Assembly: GCF_017310035.1 (NCBI RefSeq)
Contig: NZ_CP022296.1
Location: 1,054,001 to 1,118,000, forward strand
DNA from: Nocardioides sp. S5
GTDB taxonomy: Bacteria; Actinomycetota; Actinomycetes; Propionibacteriales; Nocardioidaceae
DNA: 64,000 nucleotides
Direction: 5' to 3'
Positions 45,909-56,300 of this stretch are shown in pieces (within the stretch, counting starts at the first letter, position 1; each line of letters starts with the position of its first letter). Made by a program: the position numbers and the translations under genes. The notes beneath the pieces are model-generated. The model was not told the DNA's origin and made no database searches. It saw only the letters and a list, made by a program, of their open reading frames with translations.

Positions 45909-47312
45909 GTGACCGACACCCACTTCGACACCCTCGTCCTCGGCGCCGGCCCCGGTGGCTACGTCGCCGCGATCCGCGCAGCCCAGCTCGGCCAGAAGGT
46001 GGCCGTGGTGGAGGAGAAGTACTGGGGAGGTGTCTGCCTCAACGTCGGCTGCATCCCCTCCAAGGCCCTGCTGAAGAACGCCGAGCTCGCCCACACGCTC
46101 CAGCACGAGAAGGCGAAGTTCGGCATCGAGGGCGACGCCACGATGGCCTTCGGCCCCACGCACAAGCGCAGCCGCGACGTGAGCGCCGGCATCGTCAAGG
46201 GCGTCCACTTCCTCATGAAGAAGAACAAGATCACCGAGATCGACGGCTGGGGCACGCTCACCGGCCCGACCGGGATCGACGTGAAGGACAAGGACGGCCA
46301 GACCACCGGCTACACCTTCGACAACCTCATCATCGCCGCCGGCGCGACCGTGCGGCTGGTCCCCGGCGTCGAGCTCAGCGAGAACGTCGTCACCTACGAG
46401 GAGCAGATCCTCACCGACCAGCTCCCCGAGTCGATCATCATCGGAGGGTCCGGCGCCATCGGCGTCGAGTTCGCCTACGTGATGGCCAACTTCGGCGTCG
46501 ACGTCACGATCGTGGAGTTCCTCGACCGGATGGTGCCCACCGAGGACGCGGACATCTCCAAGGAGCTCGCCAAGCACTACAAGAAGCTCGGCGTGAAGGT
46601 GCTGACCTCCACCGCGGTGAAGAACGTCGAGGACACCGGCTCCGGGGTCAAGGTCACCGTCGCCCCCGCAGCCGGCGGCGACGAGCAGGTGCTCGAGGCC
46701 GGCAAGTTCCTCGCCGCCTTCGGCTTCGCTCCGCGGGTGGAGGGCTACGGCCTCGAGAACACCGGTGTCAGCGTCTCCGAGCGCGGCGCGATCGAGATCG
46801 ACGACTTCGGCCGCACCAACGTCGACAACGTCTACGCCATCGGCGACTGCACCGGCAAGATGATGCTCGCCCACGTCGCGGAGGCGATGGGCGTCGTGGC
46901 CGCCGAGACCATCAACGGCGCCGAGACCATGCCGGTCGCCTTCGACTTCGTCCCGCGCGCGACCTACTGCAACCCGCAGATCGCGTCCTTCGGCTACAGC
47001 GAGGCGCAGGCCAAGGAGAAGGGCTACGACGTGAGGACGGCGTCCTTCCCCTTCAGCGCCAACGGCAAGGCCATGGGCCTCGGGGAGCCCATCGGCTTCG
47101 TGAAGGTCGTCGCCGACGCCGAGCACAACGAGATCATCGGCGCGCACATGATCGGCCCCAACGTGACCGAGCTGCTGCCGGTGCTGACCATGGCCCAGCA
47201 GTGGGACCTCACCGCCGACGAGGTGGCCCGCAACGTCTTCGCGCACCCGACCCTGGGTGAGGCCGTCAAGGAGGCCGTCCACGGCATCGCCGGCCACATG
47301 ATCAACTTCTGA
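45909..47312 (+). CDS. lpd: Dihydrolipoyl dehydrogenase
   Basis: 467 aa, E3 of the pyruvate, 2-oxoglutarate and branched-chain dehydrogenase complexes. FAD motif GAGPGGY, redox disulfide CLNVGC in [19 protein letters not shown] motif GGSGAIG, and the catalytic [12 protein letters not shown] (His-Pro, with downstream Glu) are all intact. GTG start, 6 nt after a -10 box. The stop overlaps lpdA by one base (TGATG), so the two flavoproteins are co-expressed. Confidence 0.95.
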   Translation: MTDTHFDTLVLGAGPGGYVAAIRAAQLGQKVAVVEEKYWGGVCLNVGCIPSKALLKNAELAHTLQHEKAKFGIEGDATMAFGPTHKRSRDVSAGIVKGVHFLMKKNKITEIDGWGTLTGPTGIDVKDKDGQTTGYTFDNLIIAAGATVRLVPGVELSENVVTYEEQILTDQLPESIIIGGSGAIGVEFAYVMANFGVDVTIVEFLDRMVPTEDADISKELAKHYKKLGVKVLTSTAVKNVEDTGSGVKVTVAPAAGGDEQVLEAGKFLAAFGFAPRVEGYGLENTGVSVSERGAIEIDDFGRTNVDNVYAIGDCTGKMMLAHVAEAMGVVAAETINGAETMPVAFDFVPRATYCNPQIASFGYSEAQAKEKGYDVRTASFPFSANGKAMGLGEPIGFVKVVADAEHNEIIGAHMIGPNVTELLPVLTMAQQWDLTADEVARNVFAHPTLGEAVKEAVHGIAGHMINF

Positions 47313-48703
47313 TGGCTGACCACATCGTCATCATCGGCGGCGGCCCCGGCGGCTACGAGGCCGCGCACGTCGCCGCCCAGCTCGGCGCCGAGGTGACCGT
47401 CGTGGACACCGACGGTGTCGGTGGCTCGGCCGTGCTGACCGACTGCGTGCCCAGCAAGACGCTGATCGCGACCTCCGAGCTGATGACCGACATGTCCGCG
47501 GCGGCCGAGCTCGGCGTCAACTTCCACGACCACCAGGGCGACGCTGCGACGGCGATCTCGGTCGACCTGGCCCGCGTGAACGCCCGCGTGAAGCAGCTCG
47601 CTGCCGACCAGTCGAGCGACATCGCGGCCCGCCTCGACCGCGACGGCGTACGCGTCCTCACCGGCCGCGGCCGTCTCGGTCCCGACATGAGCGTCGAGGT
47701 CACCACCGACGGCGGCGGCGAGACGCTGCAGGCCGACGCCATCATCCTCGCGACCGGCGCGGCGCCGCGCACGCTGCCGAGCGCGCAGCCCGACGGCGAG
47801 CGGATCCTCACCTGGGAGCAGGTCTACGACCTGACCGAGGTGCCGGAGAAGCTGATCGTCGTCGGCTCCGGCGTGACGGGCGCGGAGTTCGCGAGCGCCT
47901 ACTTGTCCCTCGGCATCGACGTCACCCTCGTGAGCAGCCGCGACCGGGTCCTGCCCGGCGAGGACGCCGACGCCTCGGCCGTCCTCGAGGAGGTGCTGAC
48001 GCGACGCGGGATGAACGTGCTCGGCCAGTCGCGGATGCAGTCGGTGGCCCGCGAGGGCGACACCGTCACGGTGACGCTCACCGACGGCCGGACCGTCTCG
48101 GGAAGCCACTGCATCCTGGCGCTCGGCTCGATCCCCAACACCGCGGACCTCGGGCTCGAGGAGGCGGGCGTGGCGACCGACGAGGGTGGCTTCATCACCG
48201 TCGACCGGGTCTCGCGGACCTCTGCCCGAGGGATCTACGCCGCCGGCGACTGCACGGGCGTGCTGATGCTCGCCTCGGTCGCGGCGATGCAGGGACGGAT
48301 CGCGATGTGGCACTTCCTCGGCGACGCGGTGGCCCCGCTGGACCTCAAGAAGGTCTCGTCCAACGTCTTCACCTCGCCCGAGATCGCCACCGTCGGCTGG
48401 TCGCAGCAGGCCGTCGACGCGGGCGAGATCACCGCCGAGGTCGTCATGCTGCCGCTGGCCGGCAACGCGCGGGCCAAGATGCAAGGGGTGCGGGACGGGT
48501 TCGTGAAGCTCTTCTGCCGCCCCGGGACCGGCATCGTCGTCGGAGGAGTGGTCGTCGGGCCGCGTGCCTCCGAGCTGATCCACCCGGTGTCGATCGCGGT
48601 GTCGGAGTCCCTCACCGCCGACCAGCTGGCACAGGCCTTCACCGTCTACCCCTCGATGAGCGGCTCGATCGCCGAGGCCGCCCGACGGTTGCACCGGGTC
48701 TGA
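47312..48703 (+). CDS. lpdA: LpdA-type NAD(P)H quinone reductase
   Basis: 463 aa, flavoprotein disulfide reductase family without lipoamide activity. FAD motif GGGPGGYE is intact, but the redox site reads GSAVLTDCVPSK, with Ala replacing the first Cys. The C-terminal catalytic region reads FTVYPSMSGSIAEAA, with Tyr-Pro in place of His-Pro. Both losses match M. tuberculosis LpdA (Rv3303c), a quinone reductase known to act in redox defence. It sits beside a true Lpd, the likely source by duplication. Confidence 0.9.
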   Translation: MADHIVIIGGGPGGYEAAHVAAQLGAEVTVVDTDGVGGSAVLTDCVPSKTLIATSELMTDMSAAAELGVNFHDHQGDAATAISVDLARVNARVKQLAADQSSDIAARLDRDGVRVLTGRGRLGPDMSVEVTTDGGGETLQADAIILATGAAPRTLPSAQPDGERILTWEQVYDLTEVPEKLIVVGSGVTGAEFASAYLSLGIDVTLVSSRDRVLPGEDADASAVLEEVLTRRGMNVLGQSRMQSVAREGDTVTVTLTDGRTVSGSHCILALGSIPNTADLGLEEAGVATDEGGFITVDRVSRTSARGIYAAGDCTGVLMLASVAAMQGRIAMWHFLGDAVAPLDLKKVSSNVFTSPEIATVGWSQQAVDAGEITAEVVMLPLAGNARAKMQGVRDGFVKLFCRPGTGIVVGGVVVGPRASELIHPVSIAVSESLTADQLAQAFTVYPSMSGSIAEAARRLHRV

Positions 48704-49541
48704 GACCCGGTCCGGTCCGTGCCTCGGCGCCCGGTCCGGGCTGGCACGCCGGGCACCACCACGTGCGACGGTTGGCGGCGTCGCCCGGCAGCTCCGCGGT
48801 GACGCTGATTTGTCCACCGCAGCGCCGGCAGCCGCGGCGCTGGCGCCCGGTGACCCAGTGGTCGTCGCCCCGGGCCGAGGAGCCCGTGGTCACCTGGTAG
48901 GCGCCCTCGACGGTGGCCGAGTGCCGCAGCATCGTCGCGGAGCGCTCGACCAGCCGCTCGACGTCGACGTCGCCGACCGGCGTCCAGGGGCTGACGCCGG
49001 TGAGGAAGGCCAGCTCGTTGGCCCAGAGATTGCCCAACCCGGCCATCGCGCGCTGGTCGAGCAGGGCGCTGACCAGCGGTCGCTGCGGGTCGGCGGTGAG
49101 GCGGCGTACGGCCTCGGCGGGGTCCCAGTCCTCACGCAACGGGTCGGGGCCGAGGTGGCCGACGAGGTCGTGCTCACGGTCGGTCGGGACCAGGTCGAGG
49201 TCGTGGAGCCGGATGCCGTGCACCGTGCGGTCGTCGTCGAGGGCCAGCACCAGTCGCACGTGGGGCTGGAGCTTCGCGGGAAGTCGTCTGCCCGGCGCGA
49301 GAGTCGACCAGGAGCCGTCCATCCTCAGGTGGCTGTGGAGTGTCGCGGCCGGTGACCCGGCGGTGGGGGAGAACCGGGTCAGCAGGTGCTTGCCGTGGGT
49401 CTCGTGGCCCAGCACCTCGCGACCGGACACGTCCCGCGTCGCCAGCCTCGGGGTGCGGAAGTCCGAGCGCACGACCGTGTGCCCGCGCAGCTGACGGTCC
49501 AGCCGGCGCGCGAGCTTCCAGACGCTGTCTCCCTCGGGCAC
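48639..49541 (-). CDS. nei: Fpg/Nei-family DNA glycosylase (endonuclease VIII type)
   Basis: 300 aa. The catalytic N-terminus MPEGDS is intact (Pro2, Glu3; the N-terminal residue is removed), with the lysine of GKHLLTRF near residue 51. The zinc finger has Cys238, Cys241, Cys263 and Cys266. It removes oxidised pyrimidines. GTG start. After the zinc finger, about 33 Arg/Gly/Ser-rich residues follow, and the last about 21 of these overlap the 3' end of lpdA by 65 bp, so the tail probably arose by stop loss. Confidence 0.9.
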   Translation of the reverse strand: MPEGDSVWKLARRLDRQLRGHTVVRSDFRTPRLATRDVSGREVLGHETHGKHLLTRFSPTAGSPAATLHSHLRMDGSWSTLAPGRRLPAKLQPHVRLVLALDDDRTVHGIRLHDLDLVPTDREHDLVGHLGPDPLREDWDPAEAVRRLTADPQRPLVSALLDQRAMAGLGNLWANELAFLTGVSPWTPVGDVDVERLVERSATMLRHSATVEGAYQVTTGSSARGDDHWVTGRQRRGCRRCGGQISVTAELPGDAANRRTWWCPACQPGPGAEARTGPGLRPGATVGRPRRSSRSSRGRR

Positions 49542-49574
49542 CCGACCAGTGTCACAGGCGGGTGCGACAGCGGG

Positions 49575-50231
49575 TCAGCCGAAGGGGCCGTGGATCCCGC
49601 TCGCTCCGTCGGTCGTCTGCTTGAGGTAGGCCTGGGCCAGGTTCTGCTGGCCGTGCACGCCGTGGGACGAGCCTCGCGCGAGCTGGACGCCCGCGTCGAT
49701 CGCCCCGCCGGTGCCGCTGGAGAGGTGCCACGGCACCCAGCGGTCCCCGACCCGCACCAGCCGCACGAGCGGCTCCTCGCCGGCCGAGAGGCGACGGGCG
49801 TCGGCGGCGCAGACGGCGATCGTGCGCGCAGCACCGCTGGGCGGGGCCCACTCCACGTCCTGCATGGACGGGCCGTGGCGCGGGTCGAAGAAGCAGGGCT
49901 CGCGTCGCTCGGGAAGCGGCTCGCCGTCGCGCACGGCGAGCACGGCGGCGCGGTGGTAGCGCGCGTCCGCGACGACCTGCTCGACCGCGAGGACGTCCTC
50001 GGCGCTCGTGCTGGCGGCCAGGAGCTGGGCGGCCTGGTCGTAGTGCTCGAGGGCGCGGCGGTAGTGGTCGCGGGCGACCGGGTCGAGGTCGTCGGCGAGG
50101 GTGTCGACGTGGAGCTCGGCGAGCTGCTCGCCCAGCACGGTGACGTCCTCGTCCACCAGTCGGCGCGCCGTGCGCCACCGGTCCTTGGCCACCAGCTCTT
50201 CCTCGCGCCTGCGGCGTCGTCCCCCGAACAT
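49575..50231 (-). CDS. Unknown protein, paralogue of the next gene
   Basis: 218 aa, no signal peptide. A basic N-terminus (FGGRRRRREEELVAKDRWR), a helical region of about 90 residues and a Cys-containing block (PCFFDPRHGP, DVEWAPPSG) are followed by WVPWHLSSG. The same order occurs in the gene 29 nt upstream, so the pair is a tandem duplication. I recognise the block as the region that follows the TPM domain in some actinobacterial TPM proteins; the TPM domain itself is absent. Function unknown. Confidence 0.72.
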   Translation of the reverse strand: MFGGRRRRREEELVAKDRWRTARRLVDEDVTVLGEQLAELHVDTLADDLDPVARDHYRRALEHYDQAAQLLAASTSAEDVLAVEQVVADARYHRAAVLAVRDGEPLPERREPCFFDPRHGPSMQDVEWAPPSGAARTIAVCAADARRLSAGEEPLVRLVRVGDRWVPWHLSSGTGGAIDAGVQLARGSSHGVHGQQNLAQAYLKQTTDGASGIHGPFG

Positions 50232-50260
50232 GGCGGGAGTCTGCCACGGGTGGGACCGCC

Positions 50261-51073
50261 TCAGCCGTCCCCGCCGCCCCCACCGCCGCCGTCCCCTCCC
50301 GCACCTCCGCCGTCGACACCGCCGCCACCGCCGATGCCGCCCTCGCCCCACCCGGAGTAGTCGTGGCCGCCGATCATCCCGCCGTCGGACCACGCCCCGG
50401 GATCGGCCCACGCCGCCGCGATCGGCAACTGGGGGCCGCCCGCACGGCCGGGGAGGTCCGCGCCGGCGTACGCCATGGTGAGGCGCTCGGCCTCGATCCG
50501 GCCCTCGGCCACGAGCTCGGCGTACCACCCGCCGGCCCAGGCGGCGTAGCGCGGCCCGGAGGCGAACCACGCGACCCGTCGGTCCCCGAGACGGACCAGC
50601 CTGACCTCGGGCTGCCCCCCTGCGGCGAGGCGCTCGGCGTCGCGGAAGCAGACGGGGACCGAGCGGGCGACCCCACCCGTCGGCGCCCACTCGACGTCGC
50701 GCGACGCCGGGCCGTGGGCAGGGTCGAAGAAGCACGGAGGCCTCCGTGCGGGGCGTACGTCCCCGGCCTGCGCGGCCAGCACGCACGCGTGGTGGAAGCG
50801 GCCGTCGGCGAGGGTGCTGGTCACGGCGGTGACCTCCGGGGCCGACGACGCCCGCGCCAGGGCGGACTTCGCACGCTCGTAGTCGTCGAGGGCGCGCTGG
50901 TAGTCGTTGCGCATCTGCTCGTCGAGATGGGTGCCGAGGGTGTCGAGGTGCAAGCCGACGAGCTCCTCCCCGAAGCGAGTCACGTCCTCGTCCGCGGCGC
51001 GCCGCACCAGCCGGAACGAGTCCAGCTCCGCAAGCTCCTGCTCGTGCCGCTCCCGTCGGCGACGGCCCATCAT
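50261..51073 (-). CDS. Unknown protein with Gly-rich tail, paralogue of the previous gene
   Basis: 270 aa. It shares PCFFDPAHGP and DVEWAPTGG with its neighbour and the same helical N-terminal half. The C-terminus is a Gly/Asp repeat tail of about 30 residues (GIGGGGGVDGGGAGG and onward). Two ATGs stand in tandem. GGAGG is only one base from the first and four from the second (51070), so the true start may be the second. Function unknown; the Gly-rich tail recalls TPM-family proteins. Confidence 0.72.
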   Translation of the reverse strand: MMGRRRRERHEQELAELDSFRLVRRAADEDVTRFGEELVGLHLDTLGTHLDEQMRNDYQRALDDYERAKSALARASSAPEVTAVTSTLADGRFHHACVLAAQAGDVRPARRPPCFFDPAHGPASRDVEWAPTGGVARSVPVCFRDAERLAAGGQPEVRLVRLGDRRVAWFASGPRYAAWAGGWYAELVAEGRIEAERLTMAYAGADLPGRAGGPQLPIAAAWADPGAWSDGGMIGGHDYSGWGEGGIGGGGGVDGGGAGGDGGGGGGGDG

Positions 51074-51182
51074 CCCTCCACTGTGCCACCGATCGGGTCT
51101 GCACGGACCCCTGCGAGGGTTCGTCCTCCGCCTGTATTCTCGGAGGTTCTGCTCACTGATGTCTCGGGGGAGAACCCACGCC

Positions 51183-52430
51183 ATGCCTGACCCGATCCGC
51201 CCACGACCTGCCCGTCGGCTGCTCGCTGCCGCCGCGGGCGTGCTGCTGGTCCCGCTGCTCGCCACGGGGGCCTCGGCCGAGCGCGGCGACGAGCGTCGCC
51301 TGGCCGAGACCTGGCCGACCCCCGGCAGCACCGCGATCACCGTCACCGGCCACGGCTTCGGCCACGGCCACGGGCTCTCGCAGTACGGCGCACTCGGTGC
51401 CGCGGGCCAGGGCCTGACCTGGCAGCAGATCGTCGGCTTCTACTACCCCGGCACCACCTGGGGCCGGATCGGCGGAAAGCTGCGCATCTGGATCACCGCC
51501 GACACCGGACGTGACGTCCAGGTCGTCTCCGAGCGCGCGATCAAGGTGACCAGCCTCGCCCGCCAGCGGACCTGGCGCCTCCCGGCCGTGGACGCGAGGA
51601 AGTGGCGCCTGGTCGCGCAGGGCAGCGACACCGCGGTGCAGTGGACCAGGGGTGGGCGCTGGAAGACCTGGCGGACCGTCCCCGGCGAGGCCGAGCTCTC
51701 CGCGGCCGACGGCGTGCTCACGCTCGTCGTGCCGGGCGCCCGCCGCGACTACCGCGGCACCCTCCAGTCGGTGGCCCCGCGCGGAGGCAAGCGGATCACG
51801 GTCAACAAGCTCGGCATGGAGGCCTACCTGCGCGGCGTGGTCCCGCAGGAGGTGCCCGCACTCTGGGAGCCGGACGCGGTCAGCGCACAGTCGGTCGCCG
51901 CCCGCACCTACGCCGCCTTCGAGCGTCGGGCCAACAAGGGCGAGCGCTACGACCTCTGCGACACCACACAGTGCCAGGTCTACGGCGGCGTCGACGTCGA
52001 GCACCCGGCCGCGACCGCAGCCATCAAGGCCACCCGGGGCCAGGGAGTCCTCTACGACGGCCAGCCTGCCTTCACCCAGTTCTCTGCCAGCAACGGCGGC
52101 TTCTCCTCGGCCGGGTCCATGCCCTACCTCGTCGCGCAGCCCGACCCCTACGACGGTCTCGCCAACCCGACGTACTCCACCTGGACCGAGACCCTCGACG
52201 ACACCATGGTGGAGAAGCAGTGGCCCGCCATCGGCGACCTCACCAGCATCGAGGTGACCGCCCGCGACGGCAACGGCGACTGGGGCGGCCGGATCACCGA
52301 CATGGCCTTCGTCGGCACCACGGGCACCGCGCGCGTCGACGGCGACACCGTCCGTTCCGCCTTCGGCCTCAGCTCCGACTGGTTCACCTTCGCGGTCGAG
52401 CCGCGGCAGAAGGGTCGGGCCCGGCAGTGA
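51183..52430 (+). CDS. Secreted SpoIID/LytB-domain protein
   Basis: 415 aa. A twin-arginine-less signal peptide of about 33 residues (RRLLAAAAGVLLVPLLATGA) leads to GHGFGHGHGLSQYGALG and the SpoIID core (YLRGVVPQEVPALWEPDA, then AAIKATRGQGV). In sporulating bacteria SpoIID is a lytic transglycosylase; here, without spores, it is a cell-wall protein of uncertain activity. ATG at 51183 has GGGGGAGA about 9 nt upstream. It overlaps the SGNH hydrolase gene by GTGA, so the two form an exported pair. Confidence 0.85.
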   Translation: MPDPIRPRPARRLLAAAAGVLLVPLLATGASAERGDERRLAETWPTPGSTAITVTGHGFGHGHGLSQYGALGAAGQGLTWQQIVGFYYPGTTWGRIGGKLRIWITADTGRDVQVVSERAIKVTSLARQRTWRLPAVDARKWRLVAQGSDTAVQWTRGGRWKTWRTVPGEAELSAADGVLTLVVPGARRDYRGTLQSVAPRGGKRITVNKLGMEAYLRGVVPQEVPALWEPDAVSAQSVAARTYAAFERRANKGERYDLCDTTQCQVYGGVDVEHPAATAAIKATRGQGVLYDGQPAFTQFSASNGGFSSAGSMPYLVAQPDPYDGLANPTYSTWTETLDDTMVEKQWPAIGDLTSIEVTARDGNGDWGGRITDMAFVGTTGTARVDGDTVRSAFGLSSDWFTFAVEPRQKGRARQ

Positions 52431-53350
52431 GGATCACCGGACGGCTCGCGGCCACGCTCGGCGCCCTCGTCCTCGCGACCACGGCCTGCGAGGCCGGTGG
52501 CGCGAGCGAGAGCGACCTGCCCGGCCTCGTCGAGCCCGAGGTGACGTCCGGAATCGACTACGTCGCGCTCGGCGACTCGTTCTCGGCCGGCCCCTTCATC
52601 GGCACCATGCGCAACGACCCCGAGGGCTGCGCGCGCTCGCGCGACAACTACCCCGCCTTCCTCGCCGACTGGCTCGACGTCGAGAGCTACACCGACGTCA
52701 CCTGCTCGGCGGCGACGACGACCGACCTCTACGGCACGATGACGATGTTCAACGGCGCCACGACCGGCCCGCAGCTCGACGCCGTGACCGCCGAGACCGA
52801 CCTCGTGACGATCGGGATGGGCGGCAACGACTTCCGCATCTACGACTCGCTCATCGGCTGCCAGAACGGCCAGCCGTGTGCCGTCGACGACCTCACCGCC
52901 GACGCCCGCAAGGTCGCTGGTCGGATCGAGAAGGCCGTACGCAGCATCACCGACGCCGCCCCCGGTGCGAGCGTCTACGTCGTCGGCTACCCCGACATCC
53001 TGCCGACCGAGGGCACCTGCCGCGCGGTCGGCGTCGCGGCCGACGTGCTCGGGCCGGTCGCCGAGGTCGCCGAGGTCCTCAACGCCTCCCTGCGCCGCGG
53101 CGCGGAGGCGGCGGGGGCGTCGTACGTCGACATGGAGTCCGTCTCGGAGGGGCACGACGTCTGCGCCAAGGGTCGCGCGTGGGTCAACGGTCCGCAGCTC
53201 CGTCCCGGTGTCGCCGCACCGTTCCACCCCAAGGTGAACGGCATGCGCGCCGTGGCGGTCGAGGTCTTCGGCGAGATCACCGGCGAGGAGCCGGAGGTCA
53301 CCGAGTACGCCGAGCCCGACCCCGACGTGGTCGTCCTCAACGAGGGCTGA
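52427..53350 (+). CDS. Exported SGNH-family esterase/hydrolase, possible lipoprotein
   Basis: 307 aa. An N-terminal hydrophobic segment ends at LATTAC (Cys21), a weak lipobox. SGNH blocks: ALGDSFSAG (nucleophile Ser51), GMGGNDFRI (Gly and Asn), and FHPKVNG (His). Three cysteine pairs are likely. Substrate unknown; many actinobacterial relatives are lipases or carbohydrate esterases. GTG overlaps the SpoIID-like stop (GTGA). The 3' end overlaps the convergent pyruvate carboxylase gene by 14 bp. Confidence 0.85.
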   Translation: MRITGRLAATLGALVLATTACEAGGASESDLPGLVEPEVTSGIDYVALGDSFSAGPFIGTMRNDPEGCARSRDNYPAFLADWLDVESYTDVTCSAATTTDLYGTMTMFNGATTGPQLDAVTAETDLVTIGMGGNDFRIYDSLIGCQNGQPCAVDDLTADARKVAGRIEKAVRSITDAAPGASVYVVGYPDILPTEGTCRAVGVAADVLGPVAEVAEVLNASLRRGAEAAGASYVDMESVSEGHDVCAKGRAWVNGPQLRPGVAAPFHPKVNGMRAVAVEVFGEITGEEPEVTEYAEPDPDVVVLNEG

Positions 53351-56300
53351 TCGCCAGCACCAGGTCGCCGCCCTCGACGGCCTGCGTGGTCCGCACGGCG
53401 AGCCGCGACACGGTCCCGGCGACGGGAGCGGTGATCGACGCCTCCATCTTCATCGCCTCGATCGTGGCCACGGTCTGTCCGGCCTCCACCTCGTCGCCCT
53501 CGGCGACCGTCACCGTCACGGCGCCGTCGTAGGGCGCGGCCACGTGTCCCGGCGTCCTCGGGTCGGCCTTCTCGGTCGAGACCTCCTCGGCCGCGACGCT
53601 GCGGTCGCGCACCGACACCGGACGCAGCTGGCCGTCGATGGTGGCCATCACGTTGCGGTAGCCGCGCTCGTCGGGCTCGCTGATCGCCTCGAGGCCGAAG
53701 AGCATCTCGCGTCCCTCGCGCACCAGCACCCGGTGCTCCTCGCCGCGGCGCAGGCCGTAGAGGTAGTCGACGGTGGAGATCGCCGACAGGTCGCCGTAGG
53801 TCTCCCGTGAGTCGTGGAAGGCGGCGTTGGGTCCGGGGAAGAGCAGCTCGTTGAGCGTCTCGCGTCGGTCGGAGGCCAGGTCGGCCTGCTGCTCGGTGGT
53901 CAGGGTCTCCGTGGGCTGCTTCCAGGTGCGCCCGGCCAGCGCCTTGGTGCGGAAGGGCTCCGGCCAGCCGCCGGGCGGGTCGCCCAGCTCGCCGCTGAGG
54001 AAGCCGATCACCGAGTCCGGCACGTCGTACGACGCCGGGTCGGCCTCGAACTCAGCCGGGTCCGCGCCCGCGGCGACGAGCGCCAGGGCGAGGTCGCCGA
54101 CCACCTTCGAGGACGGGGTCACCTTCACGACGTTGCCGAGGATGTCGTTGGCCGCGGCATACATGTCCTCGACCTGCTCGAACTTCTCGCCCAGGCCCAG
54201 CGCGATCGCCTGCTGGCGCAGGTTGGAGAGCTGGCCGCCGGGGATCTCGTGGCGGTAGACGCGGCCCGTGGGGGCGGGCAGGCCCGACTCGAAGGGTGCG
54301 TAGACGCGACGGGTGGCCTCCCAGTAGGGCTCCATCGCGTTGACCGCGGCCAGCGACAGCCCGGTCTCGCGCTCGGAGTGGTCGGTCGCGGAGACCAGTG
54401 CGGAGAGCGCCGGCTGCGACGTGGTGCCGGCCATCGCGGCGCAGGCGGCGTCGACCGCGTCGACCCCGGCGTCGATCGCGGCGAGCAGGGTGGCGAGCTG
54501 GCCGCCCGGGGTGTCGTGGGTGTGGAGGTGCACGGGGAGGTCGAAGCGCTCGCGCAGGGCGGTGACGAGCGTGCGTGCGGCCGGGGCACGGAGCAGGCCG
54601 GCCATGTCCTTGATCGCCAGCACGTGGGCGCCGGCGTCGACGATCTGCTCGGCGAGGCGCAGGTAGTAGTCGAGGGTGTAGAGCTTCTCGCCGGGCGAGG
54701 ACAGGTCGCCGGTGTAGCACAGCGCGACCTCGGCCACGGACGTCCCGGTGCCGCGCACGGCGTCGATGGCCGGGCGCATCTGGGAGACGTCGTTGAGGGC
54801 GTCGAAGATCCGGAACACGTCGATCCCGGTCTCGGCGGCCTCCTGGACGAAGGCCTCGGTGACCTCGGTCGGGTACGGCGTGTAGCCGACGGTGTTGCGC
54901 CCGCGCAGCAGCATCTGGAGGCCGATGTTGGGCACCGCCTCGCGCAGCGCGGCCAGCCGCTCCCACGGGTCCTCGGAGAGGAAGCGCAGCGCGACGTCGT
55001 ACGTCGCCCCGCCCCAGCACTCCAGCGACCACAGCTGCGGGGTGGTGCGGGAGACGTGGTCGGCGACCGCGAGCAGGTCGCGGGTGCGGACGCGTGTCGC
55101 GAGCAGCGACTGATGGGCGTCGCGGAAGGTGGTGTCGGTGACAGCCACGCGGTCCTGCGCGCGCAGGCGGCGGGCGAACTCCTCGGGCCCGATCTCGCGC
55201 AGCAGCTGCCGGGTGCCGTCGGGCGCCGGCTGCGAGCGGTCGAGCTCGGGGAGCTTGGTGACCGGCGCGATGGTCACCGGGGCGGCGCCGTGCGGCTGGT
55301 TGACCGTCACGTCGGCGAGGTAGGCCAGCAGCTTCGTCGCGCGGTCGCGGCCGAGCTGGGCCTTGAGGAGGGAGGGGTGGTCCTCGATGAAGGAGGTGGT
55401 GACGCCACCGGCGGCGAAGTCGGGGTCGGCCAGCACGGCCTGGAGGAACCCGACGTTGGTGGAGACGCCACGGATCCGGAACTCGAGCAGCGCGCGACGT
55501 GCCTTCTGCACCGCTGCCTCGAAGGTGCGCCCGCGGCAGGTGAGCTTGGCGAGCATCGAGTCGAAGTGCGGGCTGATCTCGGCGCCGGTGTAGGTGGTGC
55601 CGCCGTCGAGGCGTACGCCGGGGCCGCCGGGGGAGCGGTAGGTGGTGATCTTCCCGGTGTCGGGCCGGAAGCCGTTGGCGGGGTCCTCGGTGGTGATGCG
55701 GCACTGGAGCGCGAAGCCGCGCGGCTGCACGGAGTCCTGGGTCAGGTCGAGGTCGGCCAGCGTCGCCCCCGCCGCGATGAGCATCTGCGACTGCACCAGG
55801 TCGACGGCGGTGACCTCCTCGGTGACGGTGTGCTCGACCTGGATGCGGGGGTTCATCTCGATGAAGACGTACTTCCCGCTGGGGTCGAGCAGGAACTCGA
55901 CCGTGCCGGCGTTCTTGTAGCCGATCTCGCGGGCGAAGCGCACCGCGTCGGCGCACATGTTCTTCCGGACCTCGGGGTCGAGGTTGGGCGCGGGTGCGAT
56001 CTCCACGACCTTCTGGTGGCGGCGCTGGACCGAGCAGTCGCGCTCGTAGAGGTGGATCACTCCATCGTCCGAGTCCTCGGAGCCGGTCCCGCTGGTTCCA
56101 TCCGCGAGGATCTGCACCTCGATGTGGCGCGGGTCGACCACGGCCTGCTCGATGAAGACCGTCGGGTCGCCGAAGGCGCCCTCGGCCTCGCGCATGCAGG
56201 TCTCGATCGCCTCGCGGAGGTCCGCCCGGTCGTCGACGCGCCGCATGCCGCGCCCGCCGCCGCCGGCGACGGCCTTGACGAAGAGCGGCGCCTCGATCTG

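Noticed and set aside
49386..50360. Rightward open frame over the nei/unknown gene region ending in a Pro/Ser run
   Set aside because: The Pro run is the antisense of the Gly-rich tail of the 50261-51073 gene; no start signal or domain.
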